NCBI RefSeq assembly: GCF_001500025.1
Contig: NZ_LQIW01000023.1
Coordinates: forward strand, 186,001 to 250,000
Reading direction: 5' to 3'
Source of the DNA: Mycobacterium sp. IS-1590
GTDB taxonomy: Bacteria; Actinomycetota; Actinomycetes; Mycobacteriales; Mycobacteriaceae
Length of the DNA: 64,000 nt
Below, piece by piece: positions 16,499-26,973 of the stretch (the first letter of the stretch is position 1; each line of letters starts with the position of its first letter). The position numbers and the translations under genes are program-made. The notes beneath the pieces were generated by a model. That model was given only the letters and a program-made list of their open reading frames with translations. It was not told the DNA's origin and did no database searches.

Positions 16499-17383
16499 AT
16501 GGGCGCGAATGAGAAGCTTCTTGCGCGGCGCCGGGCATGGGAAGCGCAGCGAAAGAAGAGAGAGGAGCGGGTTCGCCGTGATCGAGCCAACGCGGCCGGT
16601 GCCGAGGAGATCCGGGCAATTCTCCATAGAATCGGCACCGTTGATACCTGGGAACGCAAGCGCTTCGACCAGGCCGCCGAGAACATCCGTGCTGATGCGG
16701 TGAAGAGGCGGGCTGCTCACTTTCGTGAGCTGCAGGCTGTGGTCGACCAGATGCGGGCTCGCGGCCAAACCTTTGCGCAGATCGCTGAACTCGTCCGCTT
16801 GGATGTCCGCGAAATTCAGACTGTCCTGCGCCGCGCGCGCACCGGAGATCAGGGTGGACGGGGTTCAACGGCTTCGGCGGCAGCGAGTCCGAGACCTGTT
16901 GATGCATTGGGTCCGAACACCGACTCAGTCAGCGTCGATCCACTGCCAGAGGATGTAACCCGGGGTTCGCCCGGTGCGGGTGTTGGCGGTGGCTACGATC
17001 CGACTCGCTGTGTCCGCTGCGATGCGGTGATGCTCGATGAGGACGCCGCTCCTCGGCGTGGCCGTCGCCGATTGTATTGCTCGGACACGTGTCGTCGAGA
17101 CGCGTCGTCGGCGCGCACAGCCGCGCAACGCTACGGCGCACCGATACGTGTCGTCGAAGTGCCGAAAGTCACTGCGTCGCAGGAGCAATCTGAGCCGACA
17201 GGCCGACGGAACGAGCCTGTCGTGCAGGTGGATGCCGTAGGAACTGCGCTGGGTGACGCCGGGGTGCTGTGTGAGTTGCTCACACGTGTGGCAGAGCAGG
17301 CTCGGCTCAAGAAGCTCGATCGGGCAACTCTGACGGCCGCGCGGGATCTATCCAATGCCGTTCATCCGCACCGTAGCTGGTGA
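16499..17383 (+). CDS. Hypothetical protein with coiled coil, helix-turn-helix and zinc knuckle
   Basis: Protein of 294 aa. Residues 1-80 are charged and helical (RRRAWEAQRKKREERVRRDR), probably a coiled coil. Residues 81-112 (VVDQMRARGQTFAQIAELVR, then LDVREIQTVLRRAR) look like a resolvase-type helix-turn-helix. Cys171, Cys174, Cys194 and Cys198 form a zinc knuckle. It is probably a DNA-binding protein of the integrative element, perhaps recombination directionality or replication related; this is inference. It converges on the gene at 17398. Confidence 0.6.
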   Translation: MGANEKLLARRRAWEAQRKKREERVRRDRANAAGAEEIRAILHRIGTVDTWERKRFDQAAENIRADAVKRRAAHFRELQAVVDQMRARGQTFAQIAELVRLDVREIQTVLRRARTGDQGGRGSTASAAASPRPVDALGPNTDSVSVDPLPEDVTRGSPGAGVGGGYDPTRCVRCDAVMLDEDAAPRRGRRRLYCSDTCRRDASSARTAAQRYGAPIRVVEVPKVTASQEQSEPTGRRNEPVVQVDAVGTALGDAGVLCELLTRVAEQARLKKLDRATLTAARDLSNAVHPHRSW

Positions 17384-17397
17384 GAAGGTCAGGCGAA

Positions 17398-17859
17398 TCA
17401 GCGGCTCATGTGTCTCGACCTCCGCCGGGAACGTCGTCCGGCGGGACTGCACCCAGTCATACTCGCGACGGTCCGGCCCGCAGTGTGGATCGCACTCTGC
17501 GCGAGGTCATCTGACAAATATTCGATACTGGCTTGCAACTCGTAGACGGCATCCTCTCGCGCTTGAGCGATCGTGGATGAAGCGTCGTCCTGACTGGGCT
17601 GGCACCCGTACTGGTGGCCGACGCCGTCAATCACGACGTCGATCAGGTCGTCGAACCGGCTAACCAATTGTTGCGCGTCCATTTCGGCGTGCTCCTCGAT
17701 GAACTCGTCACGCTCGTCGGGAGTCCAAGATGGCGGGAACGGCAGATGTGTTCGGTAGAGGTCTCGAATCGCGGCGTCGAGACGGCCCGATAATGCGATC
17801 TCCGGCCAATTAGTTGCCGCGGCGGTGGCCAACCGCTTCAGATCGTTATCGAGATTCAT
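17398..17859 (-). CDS. Hypothetical protein downstream of the element ATPase
   Basis: Protein of 153 aa, acidic in the middle (FIEEHAEMDAQQLVSRFDDL) with an Arg/Ser-rich tail. No family is recognised. It lies 87 bp downstream of the ATPase gene on the same strand and may be cotranscribed. It has an ATG start but no strong ribosome site. It could be spurious, but its amino-acid composition and the lack of a competing frame favour a real gene. Confidence 0.45.
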   Translation of the reverse strand: MNLDNDLKRLATAAATNWPEIALSGRLDAAIRDLYRTHLPFPPSWTPDERDEFIEEHAEMDAQQLVSRFDDLIDVVIDGVGHQYGCQPSQDDASSTIAQAREDAVYELQASIEYLSDDLAQSAIHTAGRTVASMTGCSPAGRRSRRRSRHMSR

Positions 17860-17946
17860 GTCAACTGGCCTTCCCGTGTACGTCCTGATAATGCCCTCCG
17901 GACCCGACAGAACAACTCGCGATTACGCAGAACGACGCAGGCACTG

Positions 17947-19509
17947 CTACGCGGGTAGGTCTTCGCGGCTCTCATCGGTGACCGGTGCAACCGCGATCTC
18001 AGGATTACGCAGCGTGGTGGTGCTCGACGGTAGCAGCGAGGGACGCGAGGATTGCGAGGCTAGTTGAGCCACCACATCTTTGTATGGCGGATAGATGGTC
18101 CATAGCAACACGTTCCGATGGTTACGCGCGCCGTCGTCGTCGATGACCCATCCGAGGCTCCGCAGCGCCGGTGCGTGCCGCCTCAGACTTGCTGTGACAT
18201 CTCTGCCGTTCTTCGGCCATTCCTTGGGGCGTCGCCAGTGGTCGCTGACCGGGGTGACCATCGTCAGGAGGTCGCCGCCAGATTTCCCGACGAGTGGTTC
18301 ACGGGCGTGCCGCCGCAGTTGTTCAATAAATGGGTCGGCAGACAGGCTGTCCTCGGAGAGCTGATCGGCGCGCGACAAGTAGCGACGCAAGCCATGGGTC
18401 GACAACGCCTCGTCCACGGCCGCCAGGGTGCGGCCAAAGTCCGCCATCCGTGGCGCGTTGTCGACCACGATGGTCGCCAGGCGCCGATGCACAGCGCAGG
18501 CTAAGTCGAGCAATCCGCCTAAAATTCCTGGTAGAGACTCCATCCACATCTGTCGCATCGTGGCCTCCGGTTGTCGCATGTGGTGATCGATGCGTCGTAG
18601 GTCGACCGTCGCGAGTCGCTCGGCGAGGTCGGGACGTACCGCACCGACATCGATGCCGTTGATGATGACGCAGCGGCGGAACTTCACAACCGCGAGATCG
18701 GCGTCGGTGTAAAGCGCACGTTTTACGTTGCCGTCGCCGGTGGCGGCGCGGCACAGCGAGTCCGACAACCACGACGGGATGGCGGACAGGTTGTCCAGTG
18801 CGACTACCCACGAGCCGGAGGCAGCGGTCACCCAGGAGTCGGCGTCGCGCGGCGCCTGGCGCAGCGGGACCGGCGACGGGTCAATGAGGTCGACCAGCAT
18901 GCGTGTCGTCGTGCTCTTGGCGCTGCCTTGCTCCGCGAAGAGTGCCAACACAGGATGCGGCACGTCGCATTGGATCAATGCAGCGACGAGCGCCGCGAGC
19001 AACACGGGCCGGTCTTCGACGGCGACATTGACGAAATCCCATAGCCGCTCCAGATCACCATCGGCCAGAGGTAAGGGCATGGCTGCGGTCAGCCTGGTTC
19101 GCGAAAACCGCACCGGCGCGGAGTCGAGGACCGTCCAACGGCCCGAGCCGATGCGAATGACCTTGCCATCGGGTCGTCCGGTATCGATGTAGCTCGCCCC
19201 GTGGTGCTCGGCAACGCGCAGGTGCAGCTTCTCCGGGGCCTGGGCAGCTGCCAGGCCTTCAAGGATCAACGTGGCGTCGGTGAGTGCTTGACCGCCGGCG
19301 ACTGCGCCGGTCTCGGCGAAGTATCGGGCGGCAAGGTCGGCACGCAGCCCTGTTCGGCCACCGCGAAGGAGCATCGCAATATGCGGACGCGTACGTTCGG
19401 CGCCAAACGGTTCGCCGTCTTCCGACACCCCGAGAAGGTAGCGTTCCTGCGCCATGCCGACCAGGCGGGCGGCAACTGACCGCTTGTCCGCTTCTTCCTT
19501 GGCGCTCAT
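17947..19509 (-). CDS. AAA-type ATPase / primase-helicase-like protein of an integrative element
   Basis: Protein of 520 aa with Walker A AEQGSAKST (residues 192-200) and Walker B WVVALDN (234-240). The order resembles phage and plasmid superfamily 3-type helicases that act with a primase in replication of integrative elements. The N-terminus is not a recognisable primase. The C-terminal part (PKNGRDVTASLRRHAPALRSLGW) looks like the winged-helix segment common in such proteins. AGGAAA precedes the ATG. It lies downstream of the excisionase gene, separated by a terminator hairpin. Confidence 0.72.
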   Translation of the reverse strand: MSAKEEADKRSVAARLVGMAQERYLLGVSEDGEPFGAERTRPHIAMLLRGGRTGLRADLAARYFAETGAVAGGQALTDATLILEGLAAAQAPEKLHLRVAEHHGASYIDTGRPDGKVIRIGSGRWTVLDSAPVRFSRTRLTAAMPLPLADGDLERLWDFVNVAVEDRPVLLAALVAALIQCDVPHPVLALFAEQGSAKSTTTRMLVDLIDPSPVPLRQAPRDADSWVTAASGSWVVALDNLSAIPSWLSDSLCRAATGDGNVKRALYTDADLAVVKFRRCVIINGIDVGAVRPDLAERLATVDLRRIDHHMRQPEATMRQMWMESLPGILGGLLDLACAVHRRLATIVVDNAPRMADFGRTLAAVDEALSTHGLRRYLSRADQLSEDSLSADPFIEQLRRHAREPLVGKSGGDLLTMVTPVSDHWRRPKEWPKNGRDVTASLRRHAPALRSLGWVIDDDGARNHRNVLLWTIYPPYKDVVAQLASQSSRPSLLPSSTTTLRNPEIAVAPVTDESREDLPA

Positions 19510-19598
19510 AGGATTTCCTGCCCGTGCTGCTTCTGCAGGCAGGCATGGCGAGCTATTCTCATAAGGAACTTCCGTGTGTGAGGTTCGGGTGGTTCGAA

Positions 19599-19631
19599 CG
19601 AAAAGCCTCGGCTAGTCCCCGGGGCTTTTCG
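19599..19631. terminator. Stem-loop between excisionase and ATPase genes
   Basis: CGAAAAGCC (19599-19607) pairs perfectly with GGCTTTTCG (19623-19631), and an inner CGG/CCG pair gives a 12-bp stem with one mismatch and a 7-base loop. It sits 13 bases after the excisionase stop, so it probably terminates or attenuates read-through into the ATPase gene. Confidence 0.65.
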
Positions 19632-19643
19632 CTTGGATGGTCG

Positions 19644-19841
19644 TCATGCCGCGTCGCCGCCTCCTCGACGGGTTGCATTCTCCCGCTGCGATATCCACCG
19701 CAGTACCTCGTCGCGCCGATAGACGACTCGGCGTCCGAGCGTGAAGCTCGCAGGGCCGATATCCGAATGGCGCCAGTACCGCAGCGTCCCGACCGGAACT
19801 CCTGTCAGCTCCGATACCTGTTTAGCTCCAAGCAGTTCCAT
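19644..19841 (-). CDS. Excisionase / MerR-like helix-turn-helix protein
   Basis: Protein of 65 aa: KQVSELTGVPVGTLRYWRHS, then TLGRRVVYRRDEVLRWISQR. This is the winged helix-turn-helix of excisionases (Xis, AlpA-like), which bend DNA and direct the integrase towards excision. The ATG at 19841 has AGGAGGAATCACA upstream, so the longer open frame is not used. It is divergent from the integrase gene; the 167 bp between them probably hold the arm-type sites and control promoters. Confidence 0.85.
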   Translation of the reverse strand: MELLGAKQVSELTGVPVGTLRYWRHSDIGPASFTLGRRVVYRRDEVLRWISQRENATRRGGGDAA

Positions 19842-20008
19842 TGTGATTCCTCCTGGATCAAACTTGCTCCGTACGGATCTCACCCTGCTGGTGGCCTTAT
19901 CAATCTGTCCACCAGTAGCGTGGAATTCACGCTGAAATTGGTGCCGGTCGGTTCTTCTCACCGACTGTCGGTGGTCGGTGCCAGACTTGCGTTGGCAGAG
20001 GAGCAGCT

Positions 20009-21310
<1,302 letters not shown>

Positions 21311-21392
21311 AGCCACGACAGCGTATCGCACCAGCAGGCCGCCAAGCCAAACGCCTAGGGGCGGCGGCGCTCTGCACGGTCACTCGCTTTCC

Positions 21393-21461
21393 CGTTCGCG
21401 AGACGTACACCAGGGCGGTATCTCAGGCGGTACCGCGACCGTGGTGTACGCCTCGCGAACG
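21393..21461. repeat. Long inverted repeat (20-bp arms, one mismatch)
   Basis: CGTTCGCGAGACGTACACCA (21393-21412) faces TGGTGTACGCCTCGCGAACG (21442-21461). The arms are complementary except at one position, around a 29-base centre that itself contains GGCGGTA twice. It lies in the 280-bp gap between tRNA-Pro and the small membrane protein gene. It could be a large RNA hairpin, a double operator or a recombination site. Apart from it, the gap 21311-21592 shows nothing clear. Confidence 0.7.
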
Positions 21462-21592
21462 CGACAAGAACGCGGCCACGGTAAGGAACCGATCCCAACG
21501 TCGGCGAGACGTGATTTGCGACACGCCGCGGGAAGCAACCGGATGTCGGTGGCGTTCTCCATCATGTAGGCAACCGACGAAGCGAGGACGAG

Positions 21593-21790
21593 ATGACTGG
21601 TCTTGGCGCATCCATCTACCTGGGTTTCTTCGTTCTCGCCGCGGTGTGGCTGTTCCTCACCTCAGACGGCCCGCTGATCGGTGGCGACGACGATCAGGGC
21701 CAGCATCCTGAGCGCTCGAAGACGTCCAACACCGACGCGAACTCCGAGGGGTCCAACCCCTGGCTGGTCAGCCACTCGTCGCAGAAGTAG
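21593..21790 (+). CDS. Small single-helix membrane protein (tentative)
   Basis: Open frame of 65 aa with one clear membrane helix near the start ([20 protein letters not shown]), then a hydrophilic tail with GGDDDQ. CGAGGACGAG precedes the ATG. The 3' third overlaps the end of the convergent lyase gene by about 97 bp, so the annotated tail may be longer than in relatives. The helix composition is protein-like and favours a real gene. Function unknown. Confidence 0.4.
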   Translation: MTGLGASIYLGFFVLAAVWLFLTSDGPLIGGDDDQGQHPERSKTSNTDANSEGSNPWLVSHSSQK

Positions 21791-22815
21791 GTGTCCGAAT
21801 AGCGGTCGCCGCTGTCGGCGAGCAGTGTGACCACCGATCCGCTGCGACCCTCATCCCTCATCTCCGCCAACAGGCCGAACGCGCCCCACAGGTTCGTCCC
21901 GGTCGACGGCCCGACCCGTCGGCCCAGCACAGCGCTGGCGTGTCGAGCGGCGGCGACCGAAGCGGCATCTGGCACGACGACCATCCGGTCGACCACGCCG
22001 GGCAGAAACGACGGCTCCACCCGCGGACGGCCGATCCCTTCGATGCGCGACGACACACCGGTGACGACGTCACCGCGGTTCTGCGCATAGGACGGGAAGA
22101 AGGCAGAGTTCTCCGGGTCGACCACACAGAGCCGAGTGGCGTGGCGGCGGTAGCGAATGTAGCGGCCGATGGTGGCGCTCGTCCCGCCGGTGCCCGCGCC
22201 GACCACGATCCACTCGGGCACCGGATGCGCCTCGTCGCGCATCTGCTCGAAGATCGACTCGGCGATGTTGTTGTTGCCGCGCCAGTCGGTGGCCCGCTCG
22301 GCGTTGGTGAACTGGTCGATGTAGTGCCCGCCGGTGGCCTCGGCGAGCCGTTCGGCCTCGGCGTAGACCTGACTGGACTCGGCGACGAAATGGCAACGGC
22401 CGCCCTGAGATTCGATCAACGCGATCTTGCTGGTGCTCGTCGAGGACGGCATCACGGCGATGAACGGCAGACCGAGCAGTGCCGCGAAGTACGCCTCGGA
22501 CACCGCCGTCGACCCCGATGACGCCTCGATGATCGTGGTGTTCTCGTCGATCCACCCGTTGCACAGCGCGTAGAGAAACAGCGACCGCGCCAGCCGGTGC
22601 TTGAGGCTGCCGGTGATGTGGGTGGACTCGTCCTTGAGGTACAGCTGCAGATCGCAGCCGTCGCACCAGGCCGACGGCAACGGATAGCGCAACAGGTGGG
22701 TGTCGGCGCTGCGGCGCGCGTCGGCCTCGATCAACCGGATGGCGTCGTCGACCCACGCGCGCGGGCCACTACGGCTTGCGGTGAGGGCCCTGTCGTTCAC
22801 CGCACCGTCGGTCAC
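21694..22815 (-). CDS. PLP-dependent cysteine synthase-like lyase (Rv3684-like)
   Basis: Protein of 373 aa of the cysteine synthase/cystathionine beta-synthase fold. The PLP lysine is in [13 protein letters not shown], the substrate and phosphate loops in [19 protein letters not shown] and [20 protein letters not shown], and [10 protein letters not shown] is near the end. It probably performs beta-replacement or elimination on an O-activated serine, but its substrate is not established. The GTG start at 22815 overlaps the stop of the metallophosphoesterase gene by four bases. The frame extends upstream to 23337, but that part is antisense-like nonsense. Confidence 0.87.
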   Translation of the reverse strand: MTDGAVNDRALTASRSGPRAWVDDAIRLIEADARRSADTHLLRYPLPSAWCDGCDLQLYLKDESTHITGSLKHRLARSLFLYALCNGWIDENTTIIEASSGSTAVSEAYFAALLGLPFIAVMPSSTSTSKIALIESQGGRCHFVAESSQVYAEAERLAEATGGHYIDQFTNAERATDWRGNNNIAESIFEQMRDEAHPVPEWIVVGAGTGGTSATIGRYIRYRRHATRLCVVDPENSAFFPSYAQNRGDVVTGVSSRIEGIGRPRVEPSFLPGVVDRMVVVPDAASVAAARHASAVLGRRVGPSTGTNLWGAFGLLAEMRDEGRSGSVVTLLADSGDRYSDTYFCDEWLTSQGLDPSEFASVLDVFERSGCWP

Positions 22816-23774
22816 CGCACCGCGACGCTCGGATGGGACGTGCCCGCCCGAGCGTCGGCGTCCCGGCCCCCGGTCGGCGCGGCGACCAGTGTCAGCAGCG
22901 TGGCCTCGGGACGGCAGCAGAACCGCAGCGGGGCGTACGGCGAGGTGCCGATGCCCGCCGAGACGTGCAGTTGGGTGTGCGCACCCCAGCGTGACGGACC
23001 CTTGACCCGCGACCGGTCCAGGCCGCAGTTGGTGACGAGGGCGCCGTAGAACGGCAGGCACAACTGGCCGCCATGGGTGTGGCCCGCCATCACCAGCTGA
23101 TAGCCGTCGGCCGCGAACCGGTCGAGCACCCGCGGTTCCGGCGAATGGGTCAGCCCGAGCGTGAGGTTCGCGGCGGGACTGGCCGGGCCGGCGACGGTCT
23201 CGTAGCGGTCGCGTGACAGATGCGGGTCGTCGACGCCTGCGGCCGCGATGAGCTGACCCCGCACCTCCAATTCGCGCCGGGTGTGGGTCAGGTCCAGCCA
23301 GCCACGCTCGGTGAACGCCGCGCGCAGGTCCTGCCACGGCAGCGGTTCACCGTGAATGCGCTGGCCGGGCCGGGTGATGTAGTTGAGCGGGTTCTTCGGC
23401 GTCGGGCCGAAATAGTCGTTGCTGCCGAACACGAAGAATCCCGGCACCGACAGCAGATCCGACAGGGACTGCACCACGGCGGGCACGGCCTTGGGGTGAG
23501 CGAGGTTGTCGCCGGTGTTGACCACGAGATCGGGCTCCAGGGCGACCAGCTCGCGCAGCCAGGCCTGCTTGCGCCGCTGTCCGGGCCGCATGTGGATGTC
23601 GCTGATGTGCAGCACCTTCAACGGTGACGACCCGGGCGCCAGCACCGGCATCGTCACTTCTCGCACCACGAAGGCGTTGCGCTCGATCACCGCTGCGTAG
23701 CCGATGCCGGCGACCAGCGCACCGGCGGACGCCGCGGCGGAGTTCTTCAGGATCGTCGTCGAACGGGCGGACAT
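22812..23774 (-). CDS. Metallophosphoesterase (Rv3683-like)
   Basis: Protein of 320 aa with an N-terminal membrane or signal helix ([19 protein letters not shown]) and the calcineurin-type metal sites: [30 protein letters not shown] (Ser where GNHD is usual), GLTHSPEP and [10 protein letters not shown]. The phosphodiester substrate is unknown and the active site probably faces outside. It is coupled to the lyase downstream and follows ponA2, the same order as in M. tuberculosis. Confidence 0.9.
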   Translation of the reverse strand: MSARSTTILKNSAAASAGALVAGIGYAAVIERNAFVVREVTMPVLAPGSSPLKVLHISDIHMRPGQRRKQAWLRELVALEPDLVVNTGDNLAHPKAVPAVVQSLSDLLSVPGFFVFGSNDYFGPTPKNPLNYITRPGQRIHGEPLPWQDLRAAFTERGWLDLTHTRRELEVRGQLIAAAGVDDPHLSRDRYETVAGPASPAANLTLGLTHSPEPRVLDRFAADGYQLVMAGHTHGGQLCLPFYGALVTNCGLDRSRVKGPSRWGAHTQLHVSAGIGTSPYAPLRFCCRPEATLLTLVAAPTGGRDADARAGTSHPSVAVR

Positions 23775-23846
23775 GCTGCAGAGCCTACTGCCAGTGGTGC
23801 CGACGCAGCGGTCTCGACCGCTCGGTCGTAATCAACTCCACATCGA

Positions 23847-26300
23847 TCACGGTGGCGGTGGTGGCGCAGGCGGAGGGGGTCCGAGCACCGGCACCGTGAT
23901 CGGCGGGAGGCCGGGAATCTCGACCACCGTCTGCCCGACTGGGGCGGGAAGGCCGGGTATCGCGCCCGGGGGCGGCGGCGGCGGTGCCGGCGGGATGCCG
24001 TTGGAGACCTGGATCGTGATGATCGACCCCGGCACCGTCTGCCCCGCCGGCGTCGTGCCGACGACGGAGCCGCGGGGCGCGTTGCTGTTCACCGACGACG
24101 CCTGGTCGGCGACCTGGAAGCCGGAGTCGCGCAACCGCTGGCGCGCGGCGCTCTCGGTCAGGCCCGACACGCTGGGCACCCGCGAGCCGGGGCCGCCCTC
24201 GACGTAGCGCGGGTCCGTCGGGGGCAGCCGGACCTCGCCGAAGTTGTTGGCGATCGGCTTCATCGCCGCGAACCACGTCCTGGCCGGTTCGTTACCGCCG
24301 TACAGGTCGCCGTACCCGCACTTGCGCAGCGGGAACGAGCACAGTTCGCCGGGCGCGGTGGAGTCGTCGTAGATGTAGTTTCCGGCGGCGAGCGTGTTGG
24401 TGAAGCCCAGGAAGGCCGACGAGCGGTGGGCCTCGGTGGTGCCGGTCTTACCCGACATCGGCAGGTCCCACCCGACCGAACCGGCCGCCCCTGCGGCGGT
24501 GCCCGCCCCTTCGTCGTCCTTGCTCATGGCGTTGGCCAGCGTGTTCGCAAGGCCCTCGGGCACCGCCTGCTCGCAGGTCTCGGTGGTGACCGAGACCTCC
24601 TCGCCGTGCCGGTCGATGACCTGGGCGATCGGGTTCGGCGGGCACCACACGCCCCCGGAGGCCAGCGTCGCTCCGACGTTGGAGAACTCGAGCGCATTGA
24701 CCTCGATCGGCCCCAGCACGAACGAACCGAGGTTCTGCCGTTTGATGAAGTCGGCCAGGCTCTCGTTGCTGCCGGGGTCGTAGTCGCGGGCGGTGCCGGG
24801 CAGCGCGTAGGAGCGCAGCCCCAGCCGGACCGCCATGTCGACACTGCGCTGCACACCGACCTGCGAGATCAGCTTGGCGAAGGCCGTGTTGGGCGACGTC
24901 GCCAGGGCGTCGGTGATGTTCATGGCGCCGCGGTAACCGCCTGCGTTCTTCACACACCACGTCGCGGCCGGGCACCCCGGGGTGTCGCTGCTGCCCAGCC
25001 CCTTGGCCTGGAACTGGGCGGGCACGTCGAGCTGGGCGTTGATCCCCATCCCCATCTCCATGGCCGCGGCGGTGGTGAACAGCTTGAACGTCGAACCGGC
25101 GCCGTCGCCGACCAGGGAGAACGGTTGGGGCTGCATGGTCTCGCCCGCGTCGAGGTTCAGCCCGTAGGTCCGGCTGCTGGCCATCGCCAGCACCGGATGC
25201 GATTCCTTACCGGGCTTGATCACGCTCATGACGCTGGCCACACCGTCGAGGTCCGGCCTGGCGAACTGGTTGACCGCCGCCTTCACCGGCCCCTGGACGT
25301 CGGGGTCCAAGGTGGTCCTGATCAGGTATCCGCCCCTGGCGACCTGTTCCTTGCTGATGCCCGCGCGCGCCAGGTACTCCAGCGCGTAGTCGCAGAAGAA
25401 CGCGCGGTCGCCGGCGGCAATGCAGCCGCGGGGCAGTTCCTTGGGCTGCGGCAGGACGCCCAGCGGCTCCTCCTTGGCGGCGCGCAACGCGGCCGCTTCC
25501 TCGGGGATGTTCTGGATCATGGTGTCCAGCACCAGGTTTCGCCGTGCCAGCGCACCCTCGGGGTTGGTGTAGGGGTTCAGCGTGCTGGTCGACTGCACCA
25601 TGCCCGCCAGCAGAGCGGCCTGCTGCCAGTTCAACTCCGAGGCGTTGACGCCGAAGTACGTCTGCGCGGCGTCCTGCACACCGAAGGCGCCGTTGCCGAA
25701 AGACACCAGGTTCAGATAGCGGGTCAGGATCTCGGACTTGGTGAACGTCTTGTCCAGCGTCAGCGCCATGCGGATCTCGCGCAGCTTGCGGGCCGGGGTA
25801 GTCTCGATGGCGGCGCGCTTCTCGGCGTCGGTCTGGGCGATCACCAGCAGCTGATAGTTCTTGACGTACTGCTGCTCGATCGTCGAACCGCCGCGGGTGT
25901 CCAGATTGCCGGACAGATACCCGGACAGCCCGGTCAGCGTGCCCTGCCAGTCGACGCCGTTGTGTTCGGCGAACCGCTTGTCCTCGATCGAGACGATCGC
26001 CAGCTTCATCGTGTTGGCGATCTGATCGCTGGGCACCTCGAAGCGGCGCTGGTTGTAGAGCCAGGCGATGACGTTGCCCTTGGCGTCGACCATCGTCGAA
26101 ACCTGCGGGACCTCACCCTCGACCAGTTGCGCCGAACCGTTGGCCACCACGTCGGAGGCCCGGTTGGAGACCAGGCCGAAGCCACCGACGACCGGAAACA
26201 ACAACGCCGCGGTGATGACGCTGGCCAACAGAACGCACCAGGCGAGCTTGATCACCGTCACCGTCCGCGGAGGCGGAGTTGGCGGTGGACTGTCCGGCAT
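23847..26300 (-). CDS. ponA2: Class A penicillin-binding protein PonA2 with PASTA domain
   Basis: Bifunctional peptidoglycan synthase of 817 aa. One N-terminal membrane helix (VIKLAWCVLLASVITAALLF) is followed by the GT51 glycosyltransferase (IEDKRFAEHNGVDWQGTLTG, GGSTIEQQYVKN). The transpeptidase has GSTFKLFT with the catalytic Ser, SPNTAFAKL as the SxN box and SGKTGTTE. One PASTA domain (VPSVSGLTESAARQRLRDSG) precedes a proline-rich end. It polymerises and cross-links peptidoglycan at the periplasmic face. It is divergent from whiB4. Confidence 0.96.
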   Translation of the reverse strand: MPDSPPPTPPPRTVTVIKLAWCVLLASVITAALLFPVVGGFGLVSNRASDVVANGSAQLVEGEVPQVSTMVDAKGNVIAWLYNQRRFEVPSDQIANTMKLAIVSIEDKRFAEHNGVDWQGTLTGLSGYLSGNLDTRGGSTIEQQYVKNYQLLVIAQTDAEKRAAIETTPARKLREIRMALTLDKTFTKSEILTRYLNLVSFGNGAFGVQDAAQTYFGVNASELNWQQAALLAGMVQSTSTLNPYTNPEGALARRNLVLDTMIQNIPEEAAALRAAKEEPLGVLPQPKELPRGCIAAGDRAFFCDYALEYLARAGISKEQVARGGYLIRTTLDPDVQGPVKAAVNQFARPDLDGVASVMSVIKPGKESHPVLAMASSRTYGLNLDAGETMQPQPFSLVGDGAGSTFKLFTTAAAMEMGMGINAQLDVPAQFQAKGLGSSDTPGCPAATWCVKNAGGYRGAMNITDALATSPNTAFAKLISQVGVQRSVDMAVRLGLRSYALPGTARDYDPGSNESLADFIKRQNLGSFVLGPIEVNALEFSNVGATLASGGVWCPPNPIAQVIDRHGEEVSVTTETCEQAVPEGLANTLANAMSKDDEGAGTAAGAAGSVGWDLPMSGKTGTTEAHRSSAFLGFTNTLAAGNYIYDDSTAPGELCSFPLRKCGYGDLYGGNEPARTWFAAMKPIANNFGEVRLPPTDPRYVEGGPGSRVPSVSGLTESAARQRLRDSGFQVADQASSVNSNAPRGSVVGTTPAGQTVPGSIITIQVSNGIPPAPPPPPPGAIPGLPAPVGQTVVEIPGLPPITVPVLGPPPPAPPPPP

Positions 26301-26477
26301 GACCTACAGACTAACGACGTCGCAAAACGCGGGCTCGCCACGGGCGATCGGCGGACCGCGAAACCGCGCCGAGCGGCGCGGAGGTCGGTTTTGCCGACTG
26401 ACGGCACGGTCGTCCCAAAAAAGTGGGGTCGTACGTATTGCGCAACACGACTGTGACCATCTAATTTGATCGGACAG

Positions 26478-26523
26478 TGCGATACAGGTCACACTGACCC
26501 CTCGCAATGTGACGTAGATCGCA
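26478..26523. promoter_or_regulatory. Two tandem Crp-like sites upstream of whiB4
   Basis: TGCGA-tacagg-TCACA (26478-26493) and TGTGA-cgtaga-TCGCA (26508-26523) each match the TGTGA-N6-TCACA consensus at nine of ten positions. Their centres are 30 bp apart, close to three helical turns, and the second is about 80 bp upstream of the whiB4 start. The arrangement recalls the paired Crp sites at whiB1 in M. tuberculosis. Confidence 0.7.
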
Positions 26524-26595
26524 TCAGCGCTCTACTACCAGGGATCGCGCCGTACCGGTGTTGACCGGGGGGCGGTTGGAACGGAGGGAATCCTG

Positions 26596-26952
26596 GTGTC
26601 AGCTACGAGGCCCGCGGCGCGCAGAACCGCGATGACGTCGTCGGCTCACAGTGTCGTCCACGGTGCCGAGGCCGAAGCCCGCATCGCCTGGGTGTCGCAA
26701 GCCCGATGCCGCCAAACCGATCCTGATGAGCTGTTCGTCCGGGGGGCCGCACAGCGCAAGGCCGCAGTGATCTGTCGGCATTGTCCGGTGATCCTCGAGT
26801 GTGGCGCCGACGCGCTCGACAACCGGGTGGAGTTCGGGGTCTGGGGTGGAATGACCGAACGGCAACGCCGCGCCCTGCTCAAGCAACATCCCGAGGTCGT
26901 GTCCTGGGCGGAGTTCTTCAACGCCCAGCGCAAGCACCGCAACGCGGTCTAG
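26596..26952 (+). CDS. whiB4: WhiB4, iron-sulfur redox-responsive regulator
   Basis: WhiB-family protein of 118 aa. The four cluster cysteines lie in SQARCRQTDPDELFVRG and VICRHCPVILECGADALDN (C, CxxC, C), followed by the G(V/I)WGG turn in FGVWGGMTERQRRALL. The 4Fe-4S cluster senses oxygen and nitric oxide; in M. tuberculosis WhiB4 regulates antioxidant genes. The GTG start (MSATRPAARR) matches the N-terminus I recall for the Mtb protein. Two Crp-like sites upstream suggest cAMP control. Confidence 0.95.
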   Translation: MSATRPAARRTAMTSSAHSVVHGAEAEARIAWVSQARCRQTDPDELFVRGAAQRKAAVICRHCPVILECGADALDNRVEFGVWGGMTERQRRALLKQHPEVVSWAEFFNAQRKHRNAV

Positions 26953-26973
26953 GCCGCGCCCACATCTCCGTCG

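Noticed and set aside
24426..26456. 676-codon open frame antisense to ponA2
   Set aside because: His/Gly/Arg-rich nonsense typical of antisense frames in GC-rich genes. ponA2 motifs are clear on the minus strand.
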